A stretch of 64,000 nt of DNA, taken from NCBI GenBank assembly GCA_947489685.1, contig CANLEM010000005.1, positions 124,001-188,000 on the forward strand, in the 5' to 3' direction. Of this stretch, positions 18,329-27,820 are shown piece by piece. This DNA is from an uncultured Aquimarina sp. GTDB taxonomy: Bacteria; Bacteroidota; Bacteroidia; Flavobacteriales; Flavobacteriaceae. The stretch's first letter is position 1. Each line of letters begins with the position of its first letter. The notes below the pieces were generated by a model, which saw only the letters and a list, made by a program, of their open reading frames with translations, was not told the origin of the DNA and made no database searches. The position numbers and the translations under genes were made by a program.

Positions 18329-21300
18329 ATGAAACAATTACTTTTCTTATTCTTTATTAGTACAACACTTCTTACATCTGCCCAAGAATTTTCTATGGAT
18401 CTTATCCAAGATTTTACTCCACGTAACATTGGTCCAGGAGGAATGAGTGGGCGTGTAACATCTATAGATGTAGTAACTTCTAATCCCGATATAATCTATG
18501 CAGGAACTGCATCGGGAGGACTTTGGAAATCAGCGTCGGGAGGTATCAAATGGGAGCCTATATTTGATAATGAAGCAACAGCCTCTATTGGTGCCGTAAC
18601 TATACAACAATCCAACCCATCGGTACTTTGGGTAGGAACAGGAGAAGGAAATCCTCGAAATAGTCTTAATGGAGGCTATGGAGTATATAAGTCTTTGGAT
18701 GGAGGAAAAAACTGGAAACTTATGGGGCTCGAAAAAACTAGGCATATCCATAGAATAATAGTCGATCCTACCGACCCAAACACAGTATATGTTGCTGCCA
18801 TTGGCTCACCTTGGGGAGAGCATCCCGAGAGAGGAATTTACAAAACTTTAGATGGTGGCGTTACCTGGAGCAAAATACTATTTGCAAACAATAAAACCGG
18901 AGCTGCGGACCTAATTATGGATCCAAAAAATCCGAATAAATTGATAGCTGCATTATGGGAACATAAACGAGATCCTTGGTTTTTTAAATCTGGTGGTGAG
19001 GGCTCTGGGCTATATATTACACATGATGGAGGTAAAAGCTGGGAACAAAAAACCGATAAAGATGGACTTCCTAAAGGAGATTTAGGTAGAATAGGGTTAG
19101 CAATAGCTCCTAATAAGCCAAATATTATATATGCCTTAATTGAAGCTAAAAAAAATGCTTTATATAAATCTGAAGATGGTGGCTTTAATTGGGCAAAAAT
19201 AAATGATAAAGATGATATCGGTAACAGACCTTTTTATTACTCGGATATATATGTAGATCCAGAAAACGAAAATCGTATATATTCGATTTTTACTTACGTA
19301 AATGTTTCAGAAGATGGAGGGAAAAACTTCACTCAACTCATGCCTGCTTATGGTGTTGATAATGGTGTACATCCAGATCATCATGCATGGTGGATTCATC
19401 CAAATGATGGAAATTTTATGATTGATGGAAATGATGGAGGATTAAATATCACAAGAGATGGTGGTAAGACATGGCGATTTATAGGCAACCTACCTGTTGC
19501 TCAATTCTATCATATTAGCGTAGATAATGAATTTCCTTATAATGTATACGGAGGTATGCAAGATAACGGAAGCTGGAGAGGTCCTGCCTATGTATGGAAA
19601 GATCAAGGAATAAGAAATTCGTATTGGCAAGAAATTTCGTTCGGTGATGGATTTGATGTTGTACCCGATAAAGACGATTCAAGATTTGGTTGGTCTATGA
19701 GTCAACAAGGTTTTGTAGTACGGTATGACTCGAAAACGGGTAATAATTATATTGTACGCCCCATACATCCCGATCCTAAAGTAAAATTGCGCTTTAATTG
19801 GAATTCTGCTATTAATATGGATCCTTTTGATAATAGCACCCTTTATTTTGGAAGTCAATTTGTACACAAAAGCACTGATAAAGGATTAACATGGGATGTA
19901 ATTTCAAAAGATTTAACCTCTAACGACCCGAAAAAGCAAAAACAGTCCGAAAGTGGTGGATTAACTATGGATGCCACTGGTGCCGAAAATCATTGTACAA
20001 TCTTAGTAATAGAACCCTCCCCTATTGAGCAAAATATGCTTTGGATAGGTACAGATGATGGTCGCGTACATATAACTCAAAATGGTGGATCCAACTGGGT
20101 AGATGTTTCTAAAAATATAAAAGGTCTACCGCAAGGAAGTTGGATCGTACAAATCAAGGCTTCAAACAAGCAAAAAGGAGAAGCGCTATTGGTAGCTAAT
20201 GATTACAGAAGGTTTAACTATACCCCATACGTGTTTAGAACCAAAGATTATGGTAAGACTTGGAATAGAATTGTCGATAACAATGATGTAAAAAGCTATG
20301 CTCTTAGTATTGTTGAAGATCCTATTGAAAAGAATTTATTGTTCTTAGGTACTGATGATGGATTATATATTTCACTAAATGCAGGAAACACTTGGACAAA
20401 ATGGACCAAGGGGTTTCCTACAGTTTCTGTAAAAGACCTTGTTATTCAACCTAGAGAACATGATTTGGTAATTGGTACATTTGGTCGAGCCGCTTGGGTA
20501 CTAGATGATATCAGACCCTTAAGAGCATTAGCAAAAAATAAAAATGTACTTGCACAAAAACTACATCTTTTCGAACCCCCAATAGGATATCAGGCGACAT
20601 ATCAGCAACCCACAGGTACACGTTTTGGAGGTGATGCATTATACAGTGCCGAAAATCGAAAAGCTGGAGCCCATATTACTTATTACGTGCAGATAGATCA
20701 AAAACTAAAAGAAGAAATTGAAAAATCTAAAGAGAATGACGAAATAGATGGTGTAGAAGATGATAATGAAGAGAGAAAAGTAAAATGGGACTCTCTTAAA
20801 CTTAAGGTATATGATGGTGATCGTTTAATAAGAACAGTTAAGCATAAAGCTCCTGACTCTACTGGACTACATAAAATCGCATGGGCTATGGATGAAAAAG
20901 GAGTTGAAAACCCTTCAAGGAAAATTCAAAAACAAAACAATGAACCAGAAGGAGTAGCTGTAAAACCAGGAAAATATACGTTGATAATGGAATATGGAGA
21001 TCAAAAATCTCAAACCATGATCGAAATTAAATCTGACCCAAGACTTCAAGTCTCGCAAAAAAATATTGATGAAGTATATGATGCTTCCAAACGTATCGAA
21101 GGTATGAAACAAGCTGCGACCGATGCTGTTAAACAATTAGTAGAAAGCAAAGAAATAGCTTCAAAATATCAAAAAGAGTTTAAAAAACTAGATAAAAAGA
21201 AGTATAAAGATCAAATCAAATTGTCTAAAGAAATTTCTAAAAAAATTGATAATATTGTTGCGATTTACATTGGTAAAGAAGATAAACGTCAAGGTATAAC

Positions 21301-21541
21301 ACGTAATCCCGAGGTTAACGTAATACAACGTTTAAGAAGTTCGGAGTTCTATGTAGGTAGTCGCCAAAATGGCATAACCAATACCGAAACTGTGCTTCTA
21401 AAACAGGCTAAAGATGCTTTAAATGAAGCATTAAATAAAACTAATAGTTTTTTCGATAATGACTGGAAAGCTTATCGTAAACAAATAGAACAATTAGATA
21501 TATCATCATTTAAAACTACCGAACGTTTTAATCTAGAATAA
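18329..21541 (+). CDS. Large exported BNR/VPS10-type beta-propeller protein
   Basis: A 1070-residue secreted protein. After the signal peptide (TTLLTSAQ) come two sets of sialidase-type Asp-box repeats forming one or two propellers (about 30-730), for example YKSLDGGKNW, YKTLDGGVTW, YITHDGGKSW, YKSEDGGFNW and YISLNAGNTW. The C-terminal 300 residues hold a FlgD-like beta-sandwich (KIAWAMDEKGV) followed by a Lys/Glu-rich helical region. This family is common in Bacteroidota and is often named glycosyl hydrolase, but I see no catalytic evidence for glycosidase activity. No T9SS sorting domain is visible, so it may be periplasmic. Confidence 0.85.
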   Translation: MKQLLFLFFISTTLLTSAQEFSMDLIQDFTPRNIGPGGMSGRVTSIDVVTSNPDIIYAGTASGGLWKSASGGIKWEPIFDNEATASIGAVTIQQSNPSVLWVGTGEGNPRNSLNGGYGVYKSLDGGKNWKLMGLEKTRHIHRIIVDPTDPNTVYVAAIGSPWGEHPERGIYKTLDGGVTWSKILFANNKTGAADLIMDPKNPNKLIAALWEHKRDPWFFKSGGEGSGLYITHDGGKSWEQKTDKDGLPKGDLGRIGLAIAPNKPNIIYALIEAKKNALYKSEDGGFNWAKINDKDDIGNRPFYYSDIYVDPENENRIYSIFTYVNVSEDGGKNFTQLMPAYGVDNGVHPDHHAWWIHPNDGNFMIDGNDGGLNITRDGGKTWRFIGNLPVAQFYHISVDNEFPYNVYGGMQDNGSWRGPAYVWKDQGIRNSYWQEISFGDGFDVVPDKDDSRFGWSMSQQGFVVRYDSKTGNNYIVRPIHPDPKVKLRFNWNSAINMDPFDNSTLYFGSQFVHKSTDKGLTWDVISKDLTSNDPKKQKQSESGGLTMDATGAENHCTILVIEPSPIEQNMLWIGTDDGRVHITQNGGSNWVDVSKNIKGLPQGSWIVQIKASNKQKGEALLVANDYRRFNYTPYVFRTKDYGKTWNRIVDNNDVKSYALSIVEDPIEKNLLFLGTDDGLYISLNAGNTWTKWTKGFPTVSVKDLVIQPREHDLVIGTFGRAAWVLDDIRPLRALAKNKNVLAQKLHLFEPPIGYQATYQQPTGTRFGGDALYSAENRKAGAHITYYVQIDQKLKEEIEKSKENDEIDGVEDDNEERKVKWDSLKLKVYDGDRLIRTVKHKAPDSTGLHKIAWAMDEKGVENPSRKIQKQNNEPEGVAVKPGKYTLIMEYGDQKSQTMIEIKSDPRLQVSQKNIDEVYDASKRIEGMKQAATDAVKQLVESKEIASKYQKEFKKLDKKKYKDQIKLSKEISKKIDNIVAIYIGKEDKRQGITRNPEVNVIQRLRSSEFYVGSRQNGITNTETVLLKQAKDALNEALNKTNSFFDNDWKAYRKQIEQLDISSFKTTERFNLE

Positions 21542-21590
21542 TCAAAAGCATAAAGAAAATTTCGCAAATTATATTTAACTTTAATTACAT

Positions 21591-22277
21591 ATGTTACAGA
21601 AAAGATTTTTAGGGATATTTATTTTTTTAATGGTTATTAATGCTCACTCACAGGAAACCGGTGAGAATGAACTAGGTGCATGGTATATGTATTTTGGTAC
21701 CAATAGAATTACTGAAAAATTAAGTATTCATTCTGAAGCTCAATTTCGTTTTTATGAAACTGCCTCATCATTTAATCAATTACTTTTAAGAACGGGATTA
21801 AACTATCATATTAATGACAATGCGATTGCCACTTTAGGTTATGGATATATTAGTACCGACGGAACCTTTGAAGATGTTCCCAACGAAGAAAACACTAATG
21901 AACATCGAATATTTGAACAGTTTATTTTAAAGAATACAGTAGGCAAATTTAAGTTCGAGCATCGTTACCGTCTTGAGCAAAGGTTTATTAGCTCGCCGGT
22001 TGATGATTTTACTGAGCATCGTGCTCGTTACCGTTTGCAACTAACATATCCTATTAATGACAAATGGTTCTTAAATGCTTATGATGAAGTGTTTATCAAC
22101 TTACAAGAGCCTATTTTTGGCCAAAATAGATTGTATGGCGCAATAGGATATAACGTACATAGTAATTTTAGTATCCAATTGGGGTATCTTAAAAATCATT
22201 TTACAGGAATCAATTTTGACAGGCTGCAGTTAGGAGTAATTTATAATACCGACTTTAGAAAAAAAGAAAGTAAATGA
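21591..22277 (+). CDS. DUF2490 family outer-membrane beta-barrel protein
   Basis: A 228-residue protein with a signal peptide (MVINAHSQ) and a barrel made of alternating aromatic strands (AWYMYFGTNRIT, EAQFRFYE, FEHRYRLEQRF, RYRLQLTYPI). It belongs to the DUF2490 family like the gene at 3981, but the two share only general pattern. It follows the BNR protein by 49 bases and its stop codon overlaps the isochorismatase-family start (ATGA), so the two downstream genes are translationally coupled. Confidence 0.8.
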   Translation: MLQKRFLGIFIFLMVINAHSQETGENELGAWYMYFGTNRITEKLSIHSEAQFRFYETASSFNQLLLRTGLNYHINDNAIATLGYGYISTDGTFEDVPNEENTNEHRIFEQFILKNTVGKFKFEHRYRLEQRFISSPVDDFTEHRARYRLQLTYPINDKWFLNAYDEVFINLQEPIFGQNRLYGAIGYNVHSNFSIQLGYLKNHFTGINFDRLQLGVIYNTDFRKKESK

Positions 22278-22852
22278 TGTCAATTACAAAAGAAAACAAG
22301 CCTGCCCTACTGCTTATAGATATTCAAAAAGGTTTTGACGATATAAAATACTGGGGTGGTGAACGCAATAACCCTGATGCCGAAAAAAATATGGAAATCA
22401 TTCTGAATTTATGGCGAAAGAATGAACTTCCCGTTTTTCATATCAAACATTGTTCAACAAATCCTATTTCTCCTTTATCGAAAAAAAATCCTGGAAATGA
22501 TTTTCAGGATTTTAATACCCCTTTGGTTAATGAGCCTATTATTGAAAAGGAAGTGAATAGTGCATTTATAGGTACAGATCTCCAACAGCAATTAAACGAT
22601 CATAAAATCGACACCCTTGTTATTGTAGGCCTTACCACGGACCACTGTGTATCAACAACTACAAGAATGGCAGGTAATTTTGGTTTTAAAACATATCTTA
22701 TAGAAGATGCTGTTGCTACTTTTAATAAAGTTGGTGCCAATGGCCAAGAGTATAGCGCTCAATTAATTCATGATACTGCAATAGCCAGTTTAAAAGATGA
22801 ATTTGCCACTATTATCTCTACCGATATAATCGTTGATTTGATATCTAAATAA
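22274..22852 (+). CDS. Cysteine hydrolase, isochorismatase family
   Basis: A 192-residue cytoplasmic hydrolase. The family triad can be seen: Asp in LLIDIQKGF, Lys in EKEVNSAF and Cys in TTDHCVSTT. This group includes nicotinamidases and N-carbamoyl amidases; the specific amide or ester substrate is not determined by the sequence. Two ATGs lie in tandem (22274 and 22277), overlapping the DUF2490 stop by four or one bases. A hairpin followed by Ts just after the stop probably ends this transcript. Confidence 0.88.
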   Translation: MMSITKENKPALLLIDIQKGFDDIKYWGGERNNPDAEKNMEIILNLWRKNELPVFHIKHCSTNPISPLSKKNPGNDFQDFNTPLVNEPIIEKEVNSAFIGTDLQQQLNDHKIDTLVIVGLTTDHCVSTTTRMAGNFGFKTYLIEDAVATFNKVGANGQEYSAQLIHDTAIASLKDEFATIISTDIIVDLISK

Positions 22853-22862
22853 GATATATGCT

Positions 22863-22888
22863 AATACGCCTGATTAAGGTATTTTTTT
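22863..22888 (+). terminator. Probable intrinsic terminator after the isochorismatase gene
   Basis: AATACgCCT pairs with AGGTATT around a GATTA loop (one bulged base), followed by a run of T. It overlaps the end of the convergent AraC-type gene, whose stop lies inside the hairpin. Confidence 0.5.
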
Positions 22889-23977
22889 GACATATGCTAT
22901 CGGAGTCATCGAAGTATATTTTTTAAAAGCTCTATAAAAACTAGTCTTGCTACTAAAACCACACTCTTGACCAATTGCTTGTACAGACAGTCTTTCTATT
23001 GCTCCAGAACGTAACATCTCTTTGGCCTTACAAATTCGGTGTTGGTTTACTAATTCGTAAAAACTAGAATTCATTTTTTCATTTAGAACCTGGGAGATAT
23101 GATGCGATGGCACATTAATACTATTTGCCATGTCTGCAATCTTTAAATCAGGGTCCAAATATTTAGTATCCTCTTTAAAAAAATCATGTATTTGTTTTTG
23201 AATATGTTCCGATTGGTCTTCGGATAATGGGGAGGTCTTATATTTTTTACCTTCCAAAACGGGTAGGACTTGTTTTATATCTACAATCCAGTACCCAAGT
23301 AAAAGTATTGTAATTGACATCAATCCTGCCAAAATAATCTCTGTAGTTATTGCAGAAGCTCCCGCAAATAAAAACCCTGTTTGTACTACTATTTCGGCAA
23401 AAGATAAAACGATTAATAATACACTAAATCGTTTTAATAAAATACTATTCTTCTTATCCCTTTTTTGTATAAAAACAAATGCAACAATACTGTATATCAA
23501 TAGCAAAATTAAGTGTAAACTCGCTTGTAACCAGTCTGAAAAAGCAACTGGACCATTAGGTAAAATTTCGTAGTAGTATGAAATAATTTCCTGCTTTTGT
23601 TCTATACTATGAAAATATCTCGGTAAAAATAAGACTAGCATTACTGCAAATGGTAAAGTGTGTAACCAATCAATCTTCTTAAATGTATGAGAAATGTCTC
23701 CATAACTGCGTACAAAAAAATAAAAGCAAGGGCCTACCAGAAATAATAAAGGATACCCTATCCCCAATAAATTAGGCCATTGTTTGATCAGTTGTGTAGT
23801 AAATAAAAGATATGTAAATAAATGTTGTAGTAATCCTAATAGCGCTATAGCCAAAAAAAATCTAGATCGATATAGAGAAGTACTTTTTAATACGATCAAA
23901 ATAACGAAACACCCTATTAAAATTATCCCTCCTAACAAAAAGGTAATTACAAAAGAAAAAGACTCTACACTGTTCAT
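22874..23977 (-). CDS. AraC-family transcriptional regulator with N-terminal membrane domain
   Basis: A 367-residue regulator with about seven predicted membrane helices in the first 230 residues and an AraC/XylS DNA-binding domain at the C-terminus (ISQVLNEKMNSSFYELVN to FYRAFKKYTSMTPIAYV), with both helix-turn-helix units present. Membrane-bound AraC proteins of this type are frequent in Flavobacteriia and are thought to sense membrane or external signals directly. It is divergent from the SRPBCC gene pair at 24125, which makes that pair the natural candidate target; this is inferred from position only. Confidence 0.88.
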   Translation of the reverse strand: MNSVESFSFVITFLLGGIILIGCFVILIVLKSTSLYRSRFFLAIALLGLLQHLFTYLLFTTQLIKQWPNLLGIGYPLLFLVGPCFYFFVRSYGDISHTFKKIDWLHTLPFAVMLVLFLPRYFHSIEQKQEIISYYYEILPNGPVAFSDWLQASLHLILLLIYSIVAFVFIQKRDKKNSILLKRFSVLLIVLSFAEIVVQTGFLFAGASAITTEIILAGLMSITILLLGYWIVDIKQVLPVLEGKKYKTSPLSEDQSEHIQKQIHDFFKEDTKYLDPDLKIADMANSINVPSHHISQVLNEKMNSSFYELVNQHRICKAKEMLRSGAIERLSVQAIGQECGFSSKTSFYRAFKKYTSMTPIAYVKKIP

Positions 23978-24124
23978 AGGATAAAAATAGTACTACTTAA
24001 TTAAATGAGGAACCCAATCAAATAAGAATATATGTAAAAAGAGTATCAATTAATTAAGGACACCCTATTAACAGGGGATTCGGTTATTTTCTTAGGTACT
24101 TTTATGTCATAAAAACATACAATT

Positions 24125-24700
24125 ATGATACGAAAAATTTTAAAATTTCTGGCGCTATTCTTAGTATTAGATATTGTGCTTTTGTTAACCTATGGGTTCA
24201 TACAATATCCAAAGGCCAAAGGAGAACAACATTTTGTTGCGGAGCGAATTATTCATGCTCCCAAAGATCAAGTTTGGGAAATTATAGCCGATGTGGGCAA
24301 TTATCACAAAGTCACCGCTTCAAACATACATCATGTAGTAGTTATCGAGGGACAAGGTTTAGGTATGAAACGTGTATGTAGCGCTCCCGATGGTAGTAGT
24401 TGGGAAGAAACCTGTACAGTGTGGAATCCCGGTAAAGAATTTCAGTTCAGGGTACACACCGAAAAAGAAGATTACCCTTTTCCTTTAAAATCATTATCCG
24501 GTTCTTGGAAAGTAGAAACAGTAAGTCCGATTCAGACAAGATTGGTATTAGACTTTACGTATGAGTTTAAAAGCCCTTTTTTAAGTGGATATTTTCTCTC
24601 TATGGGCATGAAACAGGCCAAAAAAGATACCGAATACCTATTGGATAATTGGCAACAGTTAGCCGAAAACAATAACCAAATTTCAAAATCAACATTATGA
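24125..24700 (+). CDS. SRPBCC (START/polyketide-cyclase-like) family protein
   Basis: A 191-residue protein with an N-terminal membrane helix (FLALFLVLDIVLLLTYGF) followed by a helix-grip SRPBCC domain (AERIIHAPKDQVWEIIADVGNY through the C-terminal helix AKKDTEYLLDNWQQL). Such domains bind hydrophobic ligands. The stop overlaps the next start by four bases (ATGA), so the two genes are coupled. It is divergently arranged with the membrane AraC regulator, which may control it. Confidence 0.82.
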   Translation: MIRKILKFLALFLVLDIVLLLTYGFIQYPKAKGEQHFVAERIIHAPKDQVWEIIADVGNYHKVTASNIHHVVVIEGQGLGMKRVCSAPDGSSWEETCTVWNPGKEFQFRVHTEKEDYPFPLKSLSGSWKVETVSPIQTRLVLDFTYEFKSPFLSGYFLSMGMKQAKKDTEYLLDNWQQLAENNNQISKSTL

Positions 24701-25227
24701 GAACAATTATAACCACTATTTCTGTTATTTTTTTCATTAATCTCTCTATTGCTCAACAAGAAGTACCGGAGTGGTTTACCCAAAACATGGAAAAATCTAT
24801 CGGTACATGGATTACCAATAACGATGTCTATAAAAACCAAAATGAACCATTTGATCAATACGAAATGGAATGGGTATGGGGCGTTGGAAAACAAAGTATA
24901 ACTGGAAAACTATATGGTATTATTGCCGGTAAAAGACAAGGTTTGTTTTGGGAATTTAGACAATACTGGGATGTAAAAAAACATCAAGCTATGGTCGTAC
25001 AATATGGCGGTGATGGAACTATCGGGATTGGAGCAATGATCATGAAAAAGGGTCAAGTATTTGAGCTAACCCAAGCGTTCGTTTCTACAAAAGGAGAGAC
25101 AACTATCCATGGCCATCGATCTACTTTTGAAAAAAGTAAACTAATTACTACTTCTTATAATATATCTGAGAAGGGTAAGTGGAAAAAAGATCGGACGTAC
25201 GAATGGAACAATATTCAAAAACCATAG
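24697..25227 (+). CDS. Exported protein of unknown function, coupled to SRPBCC gene
   Basis: Not firmly recognised. A 176-residue protein with a signal peptide (VIFFINLSIAQ) and a mature domain of likely beta-barrel or lipocalin-like strands: GTWITNNDVY, EMEWVWGVGKQ, GLFWEFRQYWD, MVVQYGGDGT and TIHGHRSTFE. The alternating Trp/Tyr pattern suggests ligand binding, and similar proteins are annotated only as hypothetical. It shares ATGA with the SRPBCC gene, so the two products may act together. A strong hairpin follows the stop. Confidence 0.65.
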   Translation: MRTIITTISVIFFINLSIAQQEVPEWFTQNMEKSIGTWITNNDVYKNQNEPFDQYEMEWVWGVGKQSITGKLYGIIAGKRQGLFWEFRQYWDVKKHQAMVVQYGGDGTIGIGAMIMKKGQVFELTQAFVSTKGETTIHGHRSTFEKSKLITTSYNISEKGKWKKDRTYEWNNIQKP

Positions 25228-25243
25228 ACAATAAACTCATATA

Positions 25244-25273
25244 TGCAGGCTTGTACCAGGATACAAGCCTGCA
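25244..25273. terminator. Perfect 12-bp hairpin between convergent genes
   Basis: TGCAGGCTTGTA pairs exactly with TACAAGCCTGCA around a CCAGGA loop. It lies between two convergent stop codons. There is no T-run on either side, so it may be a 3'-end stabiliser or processing signal rather than a classic intrinsic terminator. Confidence 0.5.
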
Positions 25274-25294
25274 CAATACGATACATATAACCAA

Positions 25295-26317
25295 TTAATT
25301 ATGTGTTCGAAGCCATTTAAAAATATGTTCGGTTTCATAATTAATACTATGGCCTTCATTTACAAGTCGATACTCAAAATGCTCCCTTTCTTTTAATTTT
25401 TCTATCACTTGTATGGCATGAGAAACTGGTACAACCTTATCATTTTTACCATGAATTAACAACAGATGGTTAGGATAATTTTCGATAAAATGTATAGGCG
25501 AACTTTTAATCATTTTTGCTCTGATCTCTTTAAGCGGTACCTTTTTACTTAAAAATTGATATTTATATTGTTTCCGATATCGGTTGTACATTGTTTCTGA
25601 AAAAAAATCTGTTGGAGCGGCCATTGATATAACAGCATTAATATTATTATCCCGTATACCCATCAATAAAGCTACCGTTCCTCCTCTGCTAGCACCACCT
25701 ACCACCACTCGTTTTTTATCAATTCCTTTAAATTCTGTTTTTGCTACTTCTAATAAGCGTAAGGCATCATCTGTAGCTCCATCAAATGCATCTCCAAAAA
25801 AACCATCTGAGCAATATCGCCTACCATTTGCAACTAATGCTTGACCTCGATAAGAAGGAATAATAATGAAGTAATCCTGTAATCTTTTATATAGAGGCCC
25901 AAAATTTTGAATATCTACTACTGGATTAGATTGATCTAAGCCATTTGCCCAAAGTAATGCTGGATAACTCCTGGAAGCGTCATAATTCCTAGGTAATATT
26001 ACTGCTCCATAATGTTTAGCCTCATCTGTAAAATGTCGTATTACCACCAATACTCGTTCATAATAATACGCACTCTTGTTTACTATCATATAGTAATCAC
26101 TTTGGGGAGAAAAGTCATTCCAAGAATTTGTAATATTTAATAGTTCAATGCTATCTGCTGGTGCATAAATCTTGTTTAAAGATATTTTATCATTGATATT
26201 TATGGTTTTGTATGATATTCTATTTGTACACTCGCAAACACTATTTCGATAAAACAAAATCAGCGTGAGTAACAACAGACCACAAACTCCAAAAATTATC
26301 TTAGTTCTAGTTTTCAA
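25295..26317 (-). CDS. Alpha/beta hydrolase (prolyl oligopeptidase-like), membrane-anchored, TTG start
   Basis: A 340-residue serine hydrolase with an N-terminal hydrophobic segment (IIFGVCGLLLLTLILFY) that is a signal anchor. The catalytic triad is visible: Ser in GGASRGG, Asp in HGKNDKVVP and His in NEGHSI, in the peptidase S9 arrangement. The start must be the TTG: the frame is closed upstream by a stop six codons away, and the first internal Met is at residue 77, which would delete the anchor. The substrate is unknown. It ends 22 bases from the hairpin that follows the convergent gene. Confidence 0.8.
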   Translation of the reverse strand: MKTRTKIIFGVCGLLLLTLILFYRNSVCECTNRISYKTININDKISLNKIYAPADSIELLNITNSWNDFSPQSDYYMIVNKSAYYYERVLVVIRHFTDEAKHYGAVILPRNYDASRSYPALLWANGLDQSNPVVDIQNFGPLYKRLQDYFIIIPSYRGQALVANGRRYCSDGFFGDAFDGATDDALRLLEVAKTEFKGIDKKRVVVGGASRGGTVALLMGIRDNNINAVISMAAPTDFFSETMYNRYRKQYKYQFLSKKVPLKEIRAKMIKSSPIHFIENYPNHLLLIHGKNDKVVPVSHAIQVIEKLKEREHFEYRLVNEGHSINYETEHIFKWLRTHN

Positions 26318-26491
26318 AACGGTAAAATATTTCTACCCTTAAAATTACTATTTCTATTCATTAAATATGAAATTTTTAAAAAAAGACCACATAAATTGTG
26401 TAATACAAAAACAACTCAGTTTAACATATTTTTAATACTTGTATCGTTTATTTTAGAATAAAAAATTCGACATTACTAAAAAATCAAACTC

Positions 26492-27706
26492 ATGAGTTTA
26501 TCCAAAGTAACCTTTACTAATGCCGAAGGGCAAATCTTATCTGGGAGATTAGAACTTCCTGCTGATCAACATCCACATAATTATGTGCTATTTGCTCATT
26601 GTTTTACATGTAATAAAAATCTAGGTGCGGTAAGAAATATAAGTCGAGGACTCACCTCTCAAGGATTTGCAGTATTACGATTTGATTTTACTGGTCTTGG
26701 AGAAAGCGAAGGTGATTTTGCCGACACAAATTTTTCTGGTAATGTTGAAGATCTTATTGCCGCCGCCAATTTTTTAAAAAAAGAATACGAAGCTCCCACA
26801 TTAATTATCGGGCATTCGTTAGGCGGTGCTGCTTCAATTTTTGCTGCGGCAGAGATTGATTCTATTAAAGCAGTTGCGACTGTTGGAGCTCCTTCGAATC
26901 CAAAACACGTAAAGCATCTATTAAGAAGTGGATTGGATGAAATTGAAGCTAATGGTAAAGCAGTAGTAAACTTAAGTGGTAGAGATTTTACTATAAAAAA
27001 ACAATTTATAGATGATTTAGAAACTAAATCATTGCCAGAGGTAGCTAAAAATCTTAATAAAGCAATTTTGGTAATGCATTCTCCCCAGGATACAACGGTA
27101 AGCATAGTTAATGCCGAAGAGATTTATCATGCCGCTAAGCATCCAAAAAGTTTTGTTACGTTGGATGGAGCAGATCATTTATTAATGAAAAAAGAAGACT
27201 CTATATACGTAGGTAAAGTTATAGCGGGATGGTCATCACGGTATATCGATATTCCTGAGGTACAAAAAATAAATAGCAAACATCATGTGGTTGCTAGTTT
27301 AGGTAATGCCGAAGGCTACACCACTCAAATGAAAGTCGGGAATCATTATATGCTTGCCGATGAACCCGAAAGTGTTGGAGGTAATGATTTTGGTCCCTCG
27401 CCTTATGAATTTGTATCTGCTGGTTTATCTTCTTGCACAGCTATGACCGTAAAGATGTATGTAGCCAGAAAAGGTTGGGATCTTCAGCATATAGAGGTAC
27501 ATACCAGTTATAGCAAAACTCATGCGGTAGATTGTGAAAACTGTGAAGATCCTACCGCTAAGATTGATACTTTTGAAAGAGAAATTAAATTAGAAGGGAA
27601 TTTGGACGAAAAACAAATCGCCAGAATATTACAAATAGCAGATAAATGTCCTGTACATAAAACATTACATAGTGAGACGCAGGTAATCACAAAATTGATT
27701 AGTTAG
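26492..27706 (+). CDS. Bifunctional alpha/beta hydrolase - OsmC fusion protein
   Basis: A 404-residue two-domain protein. Residues 1-255 are an alpha/beta hydrolase with nucleophile GHSLGG near residue 110, Asp in HSPQDTTV and His in DGADHLL. Residues 265-404 are an OsmC/Ohr domain with the peroxidatic-type Cys in SSCTAMTVKM and the second Cys in KCPVHKTL. This fusion is a known family in many bacteria; the OsmC part points to hydroperoxide reduction and the hydrolase part to release of an ester or thioester substrate. It has its own transcription unit, closed by a clear terminator. Confidence 0.92.
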   Translation: MSLSKVTFTNAEGQILSGRLELPADQHPHNYVLFAHCFTCNKNLGAVRNISRGLTSQGFAVLRFDFTGLGESEGDFADTNFSGNVEDLIAAANFLKKEYEAPTLIIGHSLGGAASIFAAAEIDSIKAVATVGAPSNPKHVKHLLRSGLDEIEANGKAVVNLSGRDFTIKKQFIDDLETKSLPEVAKNLNKAILVMHSPQDTTVSIVNAEEIYHAAKHPKSFVTLDGADHLLMKKEDSIYVGKVIAGWSSRYIDIPEVQKINSKHHVVASLGNAEGYTTQMKVGNHYMLADEPESVGGNDFGPSPYEFVSAGLSSCTAMTVKMYVARKGWDLQHIEVHTSYSKTHAVDCENCEDPTAKIDTFEREIKLEGNLDEKQIARILQIADKCPVHKTLHSETQVITKLIS

Positions 27707-27747
27707 TCTATAAAAAACTCATGATCAACATATTTACCTAAGGAATT

Positions 27748-27780
27748 AAGCACAAGTTTTATGAACTTGTGCTTTTTTAA
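27748..27780 (+). terminator. Strong intrinsic terminator after the hydrolase-OsmC gene
   Basis: AAGCACAAGTT pairs perfectly with AACTTGTGCTT (27764-27774) around a TTATG loop, followed by a T-run. The loop contains the ATG of a longer open frame of the next gene, showing that frame is not the real start. Confidence 0.85.
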
Positions 27781-27820
27781 TACATTTATATACTACAATA
27801 GAAATTCAAAACAAATCTAT

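Noticed and set aside
24532-24894. A 120-codon minus-strand frame across the SRPBCC/unknown junction
   Set aside because: Antisense to two translationally coupled genes and without coding character.
26659-27105. A 148-codon minus-strand frame
   Set aside because: It is the antisense shadow of the hydrolase-OsmC gene, whose domains are unambiguous.
27761-27820. Upstream extension of the VOC protein
   Set aside because: Its ATG lies in the loop of a perfect terminator hairpin; the ATG at 27821 gives the normal family start.
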